A DNA stretch of 34,926 bases, from the IMG/VR virus record IMGVR_UViG_3300047560_002009, positions 1 through 34,926 of that record; one strand, written 5' to 3'. Below are positions 1-12,200 of the stretch, piece after piece; position 1 is the first letter of the stretch, and every line of letters starts with the position of its first letter. The position numbers were made by a program, and so were the translations under genes. The notes beneath the pieces were generated by a model. That model was given only the letters and a program-made list of their open reading frames with translations. It was not told the DNA's origin and did not search any database. Source of the stretch: a virus.

Positions 1-3000
1 ACATTTAGATATAGACAAAAAGGCGCAAATATTATTAGTACTATAGCAACTGGTACAGTTTTATATGGTAAAGATTTCTTCTATGTTAATAGCAGTTCTT
101 ACATAGCACAACTTGTAATTAAACATTTACAAGCACCTGCGTATTGCGTTAACATTGATTCAGATGCTATTGTAGATACCTCACCTTACATTCAAAACTG
201 TTCTAACATTACTGGACCATGGATGAGAAATGGTGTAGAATGGATTCCTTTCCAAACAGAACAACCAGACTTAACTGGTGTAATGGTAACAGGACCTCGC
301 CCATTGCTTGACAGTGAAATCTTCCCAGCAATGGTTGATGTATACGGAATTAATACTAGCGGATCGGGCGGCGGCATGTTAATCGACGGTGACAGATATA
401 ATTCTCAATCACCGATTAAATCAATGGTTGCCGATGCGTTCACACAAGTTACGCAAGGCGGTGTAGGATTCCACATTACTAACTTTGGTTATATGCAGTT
501 AGTTTCTTGCTTCGCAGTTTTCTGTGACAAGGCATTCTATACAACACGCGGCGGCTACCTATCTATTTCTAACTCTGTTTGCGACTTTGGTAACAGCGGT
601 TTTGAATCAGACGGCTATTATCTAGATCCATACGATGTTGGTATGGTAACAGAAGATTATTACTCTACAGTAGGTAGCATTACTGTTAACTCAGTAGGTG
701 TTGGGTTCTTATCAGCACCGACTGTTACTATCGATCCTCCTACACTACCTAGCGGACGACAAGCAACAGCTACCGCAGTTATAGATCCAATACTTGGAGT
801 TATAACAAACATTAACATTGACGATCCGGGTTACGGTTATGACTTCCAACCTGAGGTTACATTCTCTCCAGCTAACGGTGCTGTAGCAACAGCTAACCTA
901 TCAAAGAATTTACAAATTGATGTACACCAATTAGCAAATAAACCACAAGTAGGTAGTATTGCTATATTTGACGGTGATCCTAATGCGTACTATGTAAACA
1001 GTACACGCGACTCACATCTAAGTTTTTATTACGACGCTCAAAAATGTTCTCGTGACGTAGGCATTATTCTAAATGCTGTACTTACAGACATGGTGTTTGG
1101 TACTAACTTTGCGGCAACTACAGCAGGCCTTGCTTACCTAAGAAGTTATTCAAGTAAAGTTACAAGCTCTCAAAAGACACAAACTATCGACGGTATTAAT
1201 CAAGCCAGAGATCTTGCGTTAACATATACAGCAAACGTATCAGCTCAAACTGCTATTTCCGCAGGCTTCGACGCTGTCACTAATATTATTAATTTAGGAT
1301 TATCAGGCGCAAGCATTCCTAATTTTTCTACACCGTCAGGTGCCGAACCTGGTTATGTAGAAGCCGCAAATATTTTACAAGCTAATAAAATTTTTATACA
1401 AGAAGAAGTTGCCGCATGGATTAACAATACATACAGTACATTCATGTACGACAAAGTAAAATGCGGACGAGATGTAAAATTAATTTTAGATGCTGTATTA
1501 ACAGATTACATATTTGGAACAAATTATTGGACTAAAACTGCAGCGTTATCTTATATTAGAAGTTACACAAGTACAGTAACAGATGATCAAAAATCTCAAA
1601 CGATTGCTGGTTTAAACTATGCCAGAGATCGAGCATTAGCACTAATTTCAGATAGCGGAACAGAAACAGCTATTACTAATAGCATGGCAATCATTACAAG
1701 CATCATTGATGCGGTAAGCGGCTCAGGTGCTCCAACAACTTCATTTACTAGTCCATTGACTCCTGTTGCTGCAGGTTACGACGACGCAGCCGCACAACTT
1801 GAAATTAATAAAACATTTATCGGCGATGAATTAATTGCTTATATTAACGATACGTTAAGCCCAGGAACAATTCCTGGATATAACGCAACTACTTGCCGTC
1901 GTGACGTAAGTTATATTGTTGAAGCTATGGCATTCGACTTATACTACGGAGGTAATAGTGCTACCGTTGGAGCCGCACTAGCATACTATAACGGCTCGGC
2001 AGTAAACGTTGTTGTTGGCGAAACTCCAGAATTTATTTCAACATTTACACGTTTACAAACCATCATCCCATTCATTATCCAAGCAGATGTATTTGGTTGG
2101 ACTAAGTCTGCTTCCAACACAAGCACACAAGATGTTAGCCTAACAGCAGGCAGTGCTGGCGCAGGAACTGAAGCTCAAGCCTTGATACAAATTATCATTG
2201 ATGTTATTGTTAGCGGAGAAAGTGCTGCACCAGCTGTTCAAAAGCCGACATATAGCAAAGGTATCAACTATAAACTTAAAAATAGTTATCGACTAGCTAT
2301 TTTAAATGAAGATGATAAGATTGCCTATGATACTACAACATGGTTAGATGAAACATACGGTAATTTTAGCTACAACGAAACAACTTGTAAGAGAGACATT
2401 GGTTACATTACCGATGCTATGACTTATGATTTGATTTACGAAGGTAATAGCCAGACTAGAATAGCTGCATTGGCATACGCTAACGGTGACGTTATCAGAG
2501 GTCAAGTCGAACAAACTAAAGCAGCCTATGAATATTGGCAATCTATAGTTCGCGATATTGTACAAAATGTAACATTAACTCCAAGTGTAGGCAACGGCCA
2601 AGCACAAGACACATCTATTTCAGCAGGAAGCCCAAATCCATCTTACGGCCCAGCACAGCGATGCGAAGAGTTGCTACAAATTTTAATTGATGTTGTTGAT
2701 CATGGAACAGGTTATGTACCTGATCCCGAAACCCCACCTAACTATAGTTTAGGTGACGGTTCTCTAGCTACAATAAGAGAAACAATCTTAGCTGATACAT
2801 TAACAATTCAAGACGGTGTTATTGAGTATTTGAATAATACTTATGGTGGTTATATTACAGTCTTGTTTACACCACCAATTATGTCTGTTGCTAGCGGAAC
2901 AAAAGCTAAGTTCTATAACGTAAGTACAATTTCTACAGCAAGTACCGCTCTTGAATATGTAGGTTCAGGCGTCACATATAATGCCCTACCATTCTTTGGC

Positions 3001-6000
3001 GGTGAACCAGATCCAACTAAAGAACGAGTAGAAATCGATCAAGGTAAGTGTTTCACAGTAACAAGTGACCAAATTGGTAATTATAGAATTGGACAGTATT
3101 TTACTGTTAATGCTATTACTGGCGAGATTACAATTGACGCAGAAAAGTTAAACCTAAGCGGTTTAGCTAGCATCGGTCCGTTTAGACGTAACGGTATTCC
3201 AGTAGGTGTTCAACTAAGAGAAGTTAGTGATAGTCCTAACATGATTGCTAGCACAGGCTTAGTAGATCATAATACTGCTCCTACACAATATGCTGTTTCA
3301 ACGTTTGTTGAAAACAGATATTTGAACAAAGTTACAACAAGTGCTGAAACAGTTGACAGTAGCAAAGTAACTTTTGCTGGTGATGTAGGAATCGATGGTG
3401 GTGATTTAACAACTGCGGCAACTACATTTAACTTGGTAAATGATACTGCTACTACAGTTAACTTAGCAGGTGCTGGTACAAACGTTAATATTGGTTCGTC
3501 AAGCGGCACTACAACTGTTAATAACGATGTAAGTGTACACGGAACATCGTTAGGAACAAATCAAGGCACATTTAATTTAATAAATGATACTGCTACAACA
3601 GTTAATATTGCTGGCGCAGGCACATCAGTTAATATTGGTGCGGCAACTGGCACAACTACAATCAACAACCCAACTGTTACATTAGCAAACGCAACAAGTG
3701 TAAGAGTAAATGGTGCTAATCCTGTTATTAGCAGTTCTAGCACAGGTGTTTTAACATTATTTGATTCAGCTATTTCGTCTGTTAATGCTTTCCGTGCGGC
3801 AACAAATATTACAATTGGTGAAAGCTCTGGTACATTAACAATCCAAAGTGCTAATACAGTATTGAATGGCGACCTTCAAGTTAAAGGTGGTGACATCACT
3901 ACCAACCAAACAGCATTTAATTTACTTGGCACAAACGCAACAACAGTAAACGCTTTTGGTGTAGCAAGTACTTTAAATCTTGCTGACAGCACAGGTACTA
4001 CCACAATACGTAACAGCTTACAAGTTAATATCAATTCTGTATTTGGTAGCGATACAACTAGTACATTCACAGCTAACGGCGATATACAATTTAATTTAAA
4101 AGATAACACATCGGATGTTTTTACAATATCTGAAGGTTCTAATAGTTATTTCAGAATTGATACATCTAACGCAGCCGAAAAAACAACATTTGGCACATTG
4201 CCACTTGTTGCTTTCTCAAATACTACTGATGCGTCTAGCACTATATCGGCATCGACAACATTTGCTGGCGGTGTTGGTATTGGTAAAAAATTGTATGTAG
4301 GTACAGATTTAAATGTAGCAGGAAGCACAACATTAGGCGATAGCAGAACGGTTGACACTTTAACAGTGACAGGTGTGTCAACATTTAATGTTCCTGATAA
4401 TACAGCGATTGCTTTCCAAGTTTCAGAAAATACACAACCTTATATTACAGCAGATACAAGTAACGGTAGTGAAAGTGTTACTATCGAAGCAACTCCAAAA
4501 TTATTAGTTAAGAATACAACAGACAATACTTTAGGAACAGCATCAACAGGTTCAGCACAATTTACTGGTGGTGTTGGTATTGCTAAAAACTTAACAGTAG
4601 GTGCTAACTTAACTGTTAATACAGATATTGTTGTTACAGGCGATTTGGCTGTTAACGGTGGCGACTTAACAACAACAGCAACTACATTTAACTTGTTAAA
4701 CGGCAATGCTACAACAATTAATTTTGGTGGAGCAGCCACAACAATGGCTGTAGGTGCTGCAGGTTCTAGCGGTACAGTAACTATTAAAAATGACAATGTT
4801 GTTTTAGACGGCGACTTACAAGTTAAAGGTGGTGACATCACTACCAACCAGACAACATTTAATTTATTAAACACTACGGCAACAACAGTTAACTTTAGTG
4901 GTGTTGCTACTTCAACTAATATAGCAACTAATGCGGCTTCTGTTAGCACGTTAACATTTGGTCCTGCTATTACAGGTAACATTTTTAAAATTGGTGGAAC
5001 AGCAAGCGGTACTATTAATTTAACAAGTGATGTTACAACAGGCACAGTTAACGCTTACACAGGAATTACAACAGGTACTGTTAATATAGCAACCGCTGGC
5101 GCAAGTACAACTAATATTGGTGGTACGGGTGCTGGTGTTAATATTGGTACAACTGGTGGCAATAGCACATTAACTGTTAGAGGTAATGCTACAGCAGGTA
5201 CAGCAACATTGGCAACTAATGCTGATACAGCAAAAGTATTTGATACAACTGCTACAACAGTTAACATTGCTGGTGCTGGTACAACAATAACTATTGGTAA
5301 CGCATCTGGAGCAACTTTAACTACACGCCCAGATACTATTGTTGGTAGCAATACAACACAGAATGTTTATAACACAACTGCTACAACTGTAAATTTTGCT
5401 GGCGCAGGTACAGCGGTTAATATTGGCGCGGCAACAGGTACATTAACTGTTGGTAACCCAACAATCACAGGTACAAATGCTACAACGTTCAACATGAACG
5501 GAGCAAACCCAAGCATTGTTACAACATCGACAGGTACCGCAAGCGTATTCAATACAAATGCTACAACTGGTAACTTGTTCGGTGTAGCAACATCAGTAAA
5601 TGTTGGCACTAATGCCGCAAGCGCAAGTACATTAACATTTGGCCCAGCAAGCACAGGCAATACTTTCAAAGTAGCAAGTGCTTCAAACGGAACAATCAAC
5701 TATACTACTGATGTAACTAACGGTACAGTCAACGCTTGGCAATCAGTAACTGGTATTATTAACATTGGTTCTTCAGGTACTATTAATCTTGGAACAAGCA
5801 CAAGTGCTAATACTACAGTGGTTGCTGGTGCAGCAATATCAGGTAACATTTTAAAGATTGCTGGTACTGCTTCAGGTACAGTTAACTTAACAAGCGATGT
5901 TACAACTGGTACAGTTAACGTCTTTAGCAACGTTACAACTGGTACAGTTAATGTAGCAACAGCTGGCGCAAGTACAATCAATTTAGGCGGTACTGGTAGT

Positions 6001-6234
6001 ACAGTTAATATCAAACATTTAGTCTTAACTACTAATTTGGAAGTTCAGTATGGTGGTACAGGATTAAATACAATTACAACAAATGGTGTTGTATTTGGAA
6101 ATGGAACAGACCCTGTAGGTGTAACAGCCGCAAGCAATCCAGGATCAAACGCAACAACAAGTTATGGAATTTTAACAACCGACGCAAGTAATGTTCCTGT
6201 TTGGACAGACGTTATCGACGGTGGAAGTTATTAA
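1..6234 (+). CDS. Giant repetitive tail fibre/adhesin protein 1 (5'-partial)
   Basis: The reading frame is open from base 1, so the true start lies upstream; at least 2077 residues are present. The first ~200 residues look like a beta-helix fibre shaft. A Gly-Tyr beta module (about nt 680-900) follows, then four copies of a helical cassette with the pattern C-x-R-D-[IV]-x2-I-x2-A-x3-D (nt ~1024, 1444, 1879, 2365). From about nt 3410 to 6010 the protein is an array of short beta repeats built on TATTVN, VNIG and GNILKI-type motifs. It ends with a YGGTG...NGVVFGNG fibre motif. The first met codon seen (nt 223) is internal to well-formed sequence and is not the start. The composition (Thr, Asn, Gly, Ala; few Cys) and family resemblance indicate a virion surface fibre of marine T4-like phages. 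Whether it is the distal fibre, a side fibre or a baseplate decoration cannot be told. Confidence 0.85.
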   Translation, partial: TFRYRQKGANIISTIATGTVLYGKDFFYVNSSSYIAQLVIKHLQAPAYCVNIDSDAIVDTSPYIQNCSNITGPWMRNGVEWIPFQTEQPDLTGVMVTGPRPLLDSEIFPAMVDVYGINTSGSGGGMLIDGDRYNSQSPIKSMVADAFTQVTQGGVGFHITNFGYMQLVSCFAVFCDKAFYTTRGGYLSISNSVCDFGNSGFESDGYYLDPYDVGMVTEDYYSTVGSITVNSVGVGFLSAPTVTIDPPTLPSGRQATATAVIDPILGVITNINIDDPGYGYDFQPEVTFSPANGAVATANLSKNLQIDVHQLANKPQVGSIAIFDGDPNAYYVNSTRDSHLSFYYDAQKCSRDVGIILNAVLTDMVFGTNFAATTAGLAYLRSYSSKVTSSQKTQTIDGINQARDLALTYTANVSAQTAISAGFDAVTNIINLGLSGASIPNFSTPSGAEPGYVEAANILQANKIFIQEEVAAWINNTYSTFMYDKVKCGRDVKLILDAVLTDYIFGTNYWTKTAALSYIRSYTSTVTDDQKSQTIAGLNYARDRALALISDSGTETAITNSMAIITSIIDAVSGSGAPTTSFTSPLTPVAAGYDDAAAQLEINKTFIGDELIAYINDTLSPGTIPGYNATTCRRDVSYIVEAMAFDLYYGGNSATVGAALAYYNGSAVNVVVGETPEFISTFTRLQTIIPFIIQADVFGWTKSASNTSTQDVSLTAGSAGAGTEAQALIQIIIDVIVSGESAAPAVQKPTYSKGINYKLKNSYRLAILNEDDKIAYDTTTWLDETYGNFSYNETTCKRDIGYITDAMTYDLIYEGNSQTRIAALAYANGDVIRGQVEQTKAAYEYWQSIVRDIVQNVTLTPSVGNGQAQDTSISAGSPNPSYGPAQRCEELLQILIDVVDHGTGYVPDPETPPNYSLGDGSLATIRETILADTLTIQDGVIEYLNNTYGGYITVLFTPPIMSVASGTKAKFYNVSTISTASTALEYVGSGVTYNALPFFGGEPDPTKERVEIDQGKCFTVTSDQIGNYRIGQYFTVNAITGEITIDAEKLNLSGLASIGPFRRNGIPVGVQLREVSDSPNMIASTGLVDHNTAPTQYAVSTFVENRYLNKVTTSAETVDSSKVTFAGDVGIDGGDLTTAATTFNLVNDTATTVNLAGAGTNVNIGSSSGTTTVNNDVSVHGTSLGTNQGTFNLINDTATTVNIAGAGTSVNIGAATGTTTINNPTVTLANATSVRVNGANPVISSSSTGVLTLFDSAISSVNAFRAATNITIGESSGTLTIQSANTVLNGDLQVKGGDITTNQTAFNLLGTNATTVNAFGVASTLNLADSTGTTTIRNSLQVNINSVFGSDTTSTFTANGDIQFNLKDNTSDVFTISEGSNSYFRIDTSNAAEKTTFGTLPLVAFSNTTDASSTISASTTFAGGVGIGKKLYVGTDLNVAGSTTLGDSRTVDTLTVTGVSTFNVPDNTAIAFQVSENTQPYITADTSNGSESVTIEATPKLLVKNTTDNTLGTASTGSAQFTGGVGIAKNLTVGANLTVNTDIVVTGDLAVNGGDLTTTATTFNLLNGNATTINFGGAATTMAVGAAGSSGTVTIKNDNVVLDGDLQVKGGDITTNQTTFNLLNTTATTVNFSGVATSTNIATNAASVSTLTFGPAITGNIFKIGGTASGTINLTSDVTTGTVNAYTGITTGTVNIATAGASTTNIGGTGAGVNIGTTGGNSTLTVRGNATAGTATLATNADTAKVFDTTATTVNIAGAGTTITIGNASGATLTTRPDTIVGSNTTQNVYNTTATTVNFAGAGTAVNIGAATGTLTVGNPTITGTNATTFNMNGANPSIVTTSTGTASVFNTNATTGNLFGVATSVNVGTNAASASTLTFGPASTGNTFKVASASNGTINYTTDVTNGTVNAWQSVTGIINIGSSGTINLGTSTSANTTVVAGAAISGNILKIAGTASGTVNLTSDVTTGTVNVFSNVTTGTVNVATAGASTINLGGTGSTVNIKHLVLTTNLEVQYGGTGLNTITTNGVVFGNGTDPVGVTAASNPGSNATTSYGILTTDASNVPVWTDVIDGGSY

Positions 6235-6240
6235 GAGGGC

Positions 6241-6256
6241 GGCGGGGAAACCCGCT
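6241..6256 (+). other. GAAA-tetraloop hairpin between fibre genes 1 and 2
   Basis: A GC-rich stem (GCGGG/CCCGC, extended by one G-U pair) closes a GAAA loop in the short gap between two long genes. No U-run follows, so it is not a classical rho-independent terminator. It could be an mRNA stability or processing element. The stem is read directly from the sequence; the role is inference. Confidence 0.5.
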
Positions 6257-6283
6257 CTGCTCCGACCTATATAGGATAACGAG

Positions 6284-9200
6284 ATGGCATCTACAATTAA
6301 GCACAAACGTTCCAGCGTATCTGGAAAAGTCCCACAACCAGGCGATTTGGCAGCAGGTGAATTAGCACTAAACACCGCAGATGCTAAAATCTACATGAAG
6401 AATGACGCTGATACAGTCGTCGATATTACAGCAAGCATTTACGCACAAGATACTAATGTAACAGTAAGCGATACTGGATCTAATGGTACTATCACATTTA
6501 CGGCAGATGGTACACAAGTAGGATCAATGGTAAGCAACCAAATAAGCCTTACACAAGATACTGTTATTGAAAATGCTAAAAATATTAAATTTAAAGAGCT
6601 AGGATCTAATGGCTCAAACTATGTCAGCATCAACGCACCAGATTCGTTATCCGCAAGTTATACATTAAGACTGCCTACTGCTACAGGAACAGTTAACCAA
6701 GTTATTAAAACAGACGGCGCTGGAAACCTTGATTGGGGTGATGTAGATACATTTGGTAGCAATAGAATTTATGTTAGTGCTGTCAAAGGTGACGATGCTA
6801 ACGACGGTATAACAGCACCAGTTTTAACTATTAAACGTGGTTTACAACTTGCGTCTGCTTTAGTATATGACTCTAACGGTATCCCAAATGGCACACGTAT
6901 TAACCTTATCGTTAGTGCAGGCGATTACTATATCGATAACCCAGTAATTATTCCAGACAACGTAACTGTTAAAGGTGATAGTTTACGTTCAGTTAACATT
7001 CGTCCGATGAATGCCGGAAGAGATTTGTTACGTGTACGCAATAGTACATATTTCGGTGAAGTTACATTCCGAGACGGATTAAACGATGGTGTTCCAAGTT
7101 ACACATTTGCTTATGCGGTGTCCTTTGATGATCCATCAGATGAAGCAACAGATCGTGACGGATATACAAATCTTCCAACTACTAAACCTATTATTACACA
7201 ATCTCCTTATATCCAGAACTGTACTTTATTATCTTTCTTAGGAGCAAGCGGTGTATTAGTTGACGGTAATCTTGTAACAACACCGAACGATCCATTTAAT
7301 CAAATCGAAGCAGAAAATCCTGTAGTAGGCCCAGCACCAAGCCAAGGTAAATCTATGGTTGCTAACGCCTTTACTATGATTAGCTTCGGCGGAACAGGTT
7401 GGCGTGTTATTAATGATGCGTATGTTCAGTTAGTATCATGTTTCCAGATTTTCATGTTAAACGGTACCTACACCCAGTCTGGTGGTTACTGTTCTATTAC
7501 TAACTCTGCGACCAACTTTGGATTGTATGCGCTACGTGCTAGTGGTTACAGTCCTAATGCGTTCGAGTTTGATAAAGGTTACATTGGCTCAACTGGTAGT
7601 TCAGGAAGTGTACAGAATATTACAGCGTTTGGTTGGACTCGTGTGAACGGCCCGGTTGAACAATTTATTTGTCGTTTCTACGAACCATTAAGTTACGATG
7701 TCGTAACTTGTAAGAGAGACGTTGGATATATCATCGATGCGATCGGTTACGACTTAATGTTTGGCGGAAATTTCCGTACTATTTCTGCCGGTAGAAGTTA
7801 CTTAAGATCACAAGCATCAGTAGTTACAACAACACAACAGTCGGCAACAATTACTGCCTTTAACTATTTAAAAACAGAATTAATTGCCCAAGATAACGCT
7901 GACACAGCCGCTTCAACATTTATTATCAATAATATTGATACTATTAATAGTATTATTGTTGGAGGATTAAATGCTGTTCCAGAAACAACATTAGTAGACC
8001 CAGACGGATACGATGTTGGTTATTTTAACGGACGTCGATTACTTGTAGCTAACACACAATTTATTAAAGACGAAGTTTCTGCGTACATGGCATTTACGTA
8101 CAATAGTATTTGGAGTCTTTTAAGTACAGCCGACAAAGCAAAATGTACACGTGACATTGGTTACATTATTGAAGCTCTTACTTACGATTTAACTTACGGC
8201 GGCAACTTAGAAACTATTGTAGCCGCAAGAGCGTATTACAACCAGTTAACAAATACATTAGTAGAACCAGGCGGTCAAAAGACTGCGTTACTTGCTGTAT
8301 TAGCAAGAATTAAATCTGTTATTAATAGTGTTGTACAAGGAAACCTTGTATTAGTAACAACAGGTAATACAACAGCACAAGATCGTTCAGGTACTGGTGG
8401 TAGTGCTGGGGCTGCATCGTTTACAGATGCACGTATCCAAGAAATATATGACTATGTAAACAGTATTACAAATACAATCACTGAAATATTACCAGATACA
8501 ACTTGGGTTAACTCGAGTCTAACCAACATTTTCTCTAACTTCCAAAGTAATAAAGCAACTACTGAAACTGCGGTAACTAACTACATTTCAGAACAAGGTG
8601 TTGGAGCAGATTTAACAAGTACATTTAAAAATACATTGCCAACATATTTGGAAGTTGACTTTGATGCCAGCACAGATGTTGACCCAACATCAGATACTTT
8701 TACTATCGTTGCCCACGGTTTTATTAACCAAGACGTAGTTACATATGATGCTGATTCAAATCTTCAAATAGGTGGATTATATTCAGGCGACGTATTTTAT
8801 GTTAAGAGACTAACTGCTGATACATTCCAACTATATTACGACACTAGTTTAACACGTTTAGTCGATGTTACTTTTGTTGGATCAGGAACACAGTATTTTA
8901 GAAAACAAGATTTTGAAATTACAGTTAACACCGTTACAGATACTCACAATACATTCCAAAATGTTGTATTAGCATCTGGTAGCGGAAGCGGATACTCATT
9001 TACAGCAGGAGACGAAGTTGTAGGTACAAACAGCGTTGGCGGTGGTGGTTATCCATGTAAAGGTTTTGTTTACAGTTACGATAGCACAACACGAACATTA
9101 GTATTGTGTATTAACACAGTTACTATTGGTTTAACAGAAACACGTAACTTGTTTGATGCTGGAACTACTATTAGTTTAGTAGATGGCGCATCGGTTAGTT

Positions 9201-12200
9201 ATACAGTTAGTTCTGTAACTACTAGAACTGATTTATACGGAGCAACATTTGATATTGCTTCAACACTTACAGGCGGCCAGTTAACAAACACAACAGGAAT
9301 GCCAGGTAAGAGAATTTGGTTCCATCGTCCAAGTATTACAAACAGTTCTGGACACACATGGGAATATGCCGGTTCGGGTACTGACTATAATGCGCTACCA
9401 CAAAACGGTGGCAAAGGTATACCGGCATACGAACAAGTTGCTGAAAACGGTGGACAAGTTTATACATCGGGTACTAACGAATTGGGTGACTTTAAAGTTG
9501 GTAACTTTATTACTGCTTATAACAGAACAGGTAACGTAACATTTACTAACAAGATTACCGTTGATACACTTGACGTACTACGATTAGGTGTCGGTGGTGT
9601 AACCGTTGAAAGTATCAGTACTGACATTGAAATGGGTAACAGCGAACCTGGCGGTCCTAAAGATTCTCGTATCAGTACACAATTAGCTGTTTACACTTAT
9701 ACACAAGACCACTTAGGTAACGTACTTGATAAAAACGTATCAACCAATGCTATCCCAGGATCGTTAGTTCAATTGAACAGTAACGGACAGATTAATAGTG
9801 ACTTGATTCCAACAAGCCGTAGCTTTACAAACTTTAGCTCAGGTGGTTTAGATAGTCGTTTATATCAAGTTGACGATGTTCCTGCAAACGATATGTTAGC
9901 GGGTGATATTGCTACAGAAACATTCCAACAACAAGAACTTACACTTAGTGATCCTATTACAGCAAATGTTGGAACTGCTATTTTCCAAACAACTGGTAAC
10001 ACAGCAACTACAGCAATTACTAGCGGATCAAATAGTTTCACAGTTACTCACAGTGGTGCGGTAACTGTTCCTCGAAATTCTTATGTATTGTTAGAAGGTG
10101 TTACACCTAGCACATACAACGGTGTATGGTTAGTTAATCGTTCTAGCGCTGGTAGCTTTGAAGTATTTTCAAGTATCAATCCAGGTGTAGCTACTGTACA
10201 AGGTACAATTTACTATGGCGGTGCTAGTGGACGATTAAAATCTAGTTATACAAGTGCTACAAGTATCATTGTTGGCAGTGTTGGAACATCTTTCAACACA
10301 GCATTTACCAATGGTGTTAATACTTTGATCATTGGTACTGACAGAACTCCTAGTGATACTAACGGAACTGTAACAGTAAGTACAGCTCCTGCAGCTTCTA
10401 GTTCGACTGGTAACTATTTCTTAAGAACATCTGTAACAGGACAGTATTTGATATTAGATGCTTCAATGAATCCAACTTATACAAATGGATCTATTAGCAA
10501 AGCATTTAGATATAGTAATAATGCGTATGTTACAACTACAACAGCTCACAATTTTACTTCAGGTAATGCGGTAAAAATTGACGCAGGCACAGCTAGTTTT
10601 GATGGAACTCAATATGTTACTGTAACAAGTACAACAGAATTTTACTATTCAAACACAGCATCGGACAGTTCTACCTCAGCTAGTACAACAGCAACGGCCA
10701 CACTAGCAGGTGCTTCAAGTGCCACAACAATGACTGGTAGTGTAACTTCTGCGGCACTAACTGGAACAATTACTCTTGGCGATTTTGTATTTGATGTAGC
10801 AGGTACTATACCAAAAGGTAGTAAAATTACTGCGGTTAACATGTCTGTTAACCCAAGAACATTTACTATTACGTTCCCGAGCGCATCGACAGTCGCATCA
10901 ACTTCATCAGCAGAATTAAAATTCTTTACACCTGCCACAGAAACAGGAACAGTTCGTTCAGTAGTTACTGCAGCTGACTCATTGAGCCAAGGTGAGTTTA
11001 CAGAATACAGAAGCGGTGTTGTTACTGTAGTTAATAACTTTACAGGATTAACAGGCGGTAGCGGATATACAAACGGAACTTATTACAGAGTTCCATTGAC
11101 CAGTGTAACAGGTACTGGTGTATGTGCCTTGGCTGACATCACTGTTGCGACTGGTGCTGTAACAAACGTTGACCTTGTATTTGGTGGCGCTGGTTATGCT
11201 ATCAACAACATACTATCAGCAAGCACAGCTGACATTGGCGCAGGCGCTGGATTCCAAATTACAGTTAGTGCCGTTGAAAAACGTGTCTATTTGAATTTAA
11301 CTGGCGGACAAACATTCGTTGCTACATCAGGCGCTCCTGACTTTGTCGAGCATAACGCAAGTGTTGTAGCAACATTTACTGCCACAACTACGTTGACAGC
11401 AACGTTTGATGCTAGATCAACTGGCGCTGGCGGCGGTGTTGATACAGTAACTAACAGAATCACAACATCATCGGCACACGGTTTTGGTGATGGCGATCCT
11501 GTACAATACAATCCTGGAACCGATCCAGCATTGGGCGGCTTGATCACCAATAACGTTTACTATGTAAAAGTTATTAACAGCACAACTGTAGAATTGTATA
11601 GCAATTACAATCTAGGTTCAATAATGATTATTTCATCTTCTACAGGTTCAGGTCATACATTGACTAGAAAAGCCGTAGACATTGTCAATAATACATTTAG
11701 TGTTCCAGCACACGGTTTTGTCACAGGTGATGCCTTCCGTATTTTAGGACCAGACTTACCATACGAAAGTAGCGTTCAAATCGCTCAAAATACATTCTGG
11801 TTCGTTGGTAGTGTTACTACAAACAGTTTCACAGTACACGCCTTACGTGCTGACGCTTTAAGCAGTATAGCAGGTATTGTATTAGGAGAAGGCAATTTAA
11901 CAGCTACAGGTAGCGGAACAATTACCGTTGTTAAAGCAAGTATTAAAGTAACAGGAACAGTAAACACAAGTAGTCAAGCAAGAGACAACTGGAACAGCCT
12001 TGTAACAACTAACATTGACGCAAGTAATATTATTTCTGGTATTGTTAGCACATCAAGATTAGCGACAGGTTCAGCTAACAGTTATTCGTTCTTACGCGGA
12101 GACAGCACTTGGGCTACTGCGGTACAAAGCGCACAGTTAGCGTCCAATAGTGCTTTGACATTGACTGGTAACGGTGCTAGTCCGTTCTATGGAGCATTAA

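Noticed and set aside
223-225. ATG at 223 as the start of fibre gene 1
   Set aside because: The frame is open and fibre-like from base 1, so the gene is cut by the window edge.
3410-6010. CRISPR-like spaced repeats
   Set aside because: The repeats are in-frame coding units with degenerate sequence and no uniform spacers.
3267-6014. Long open frames on the - strand opposite fibre gene 1 (up to 201 codons)
   Set aside because: They mirror the Thr/Asn/Ala/Gly repeats on the + strand, read as low-complexity Val/Leu/Pro peptides and have no sensible ribosome sites; they arise from the codon composition of the repeats.
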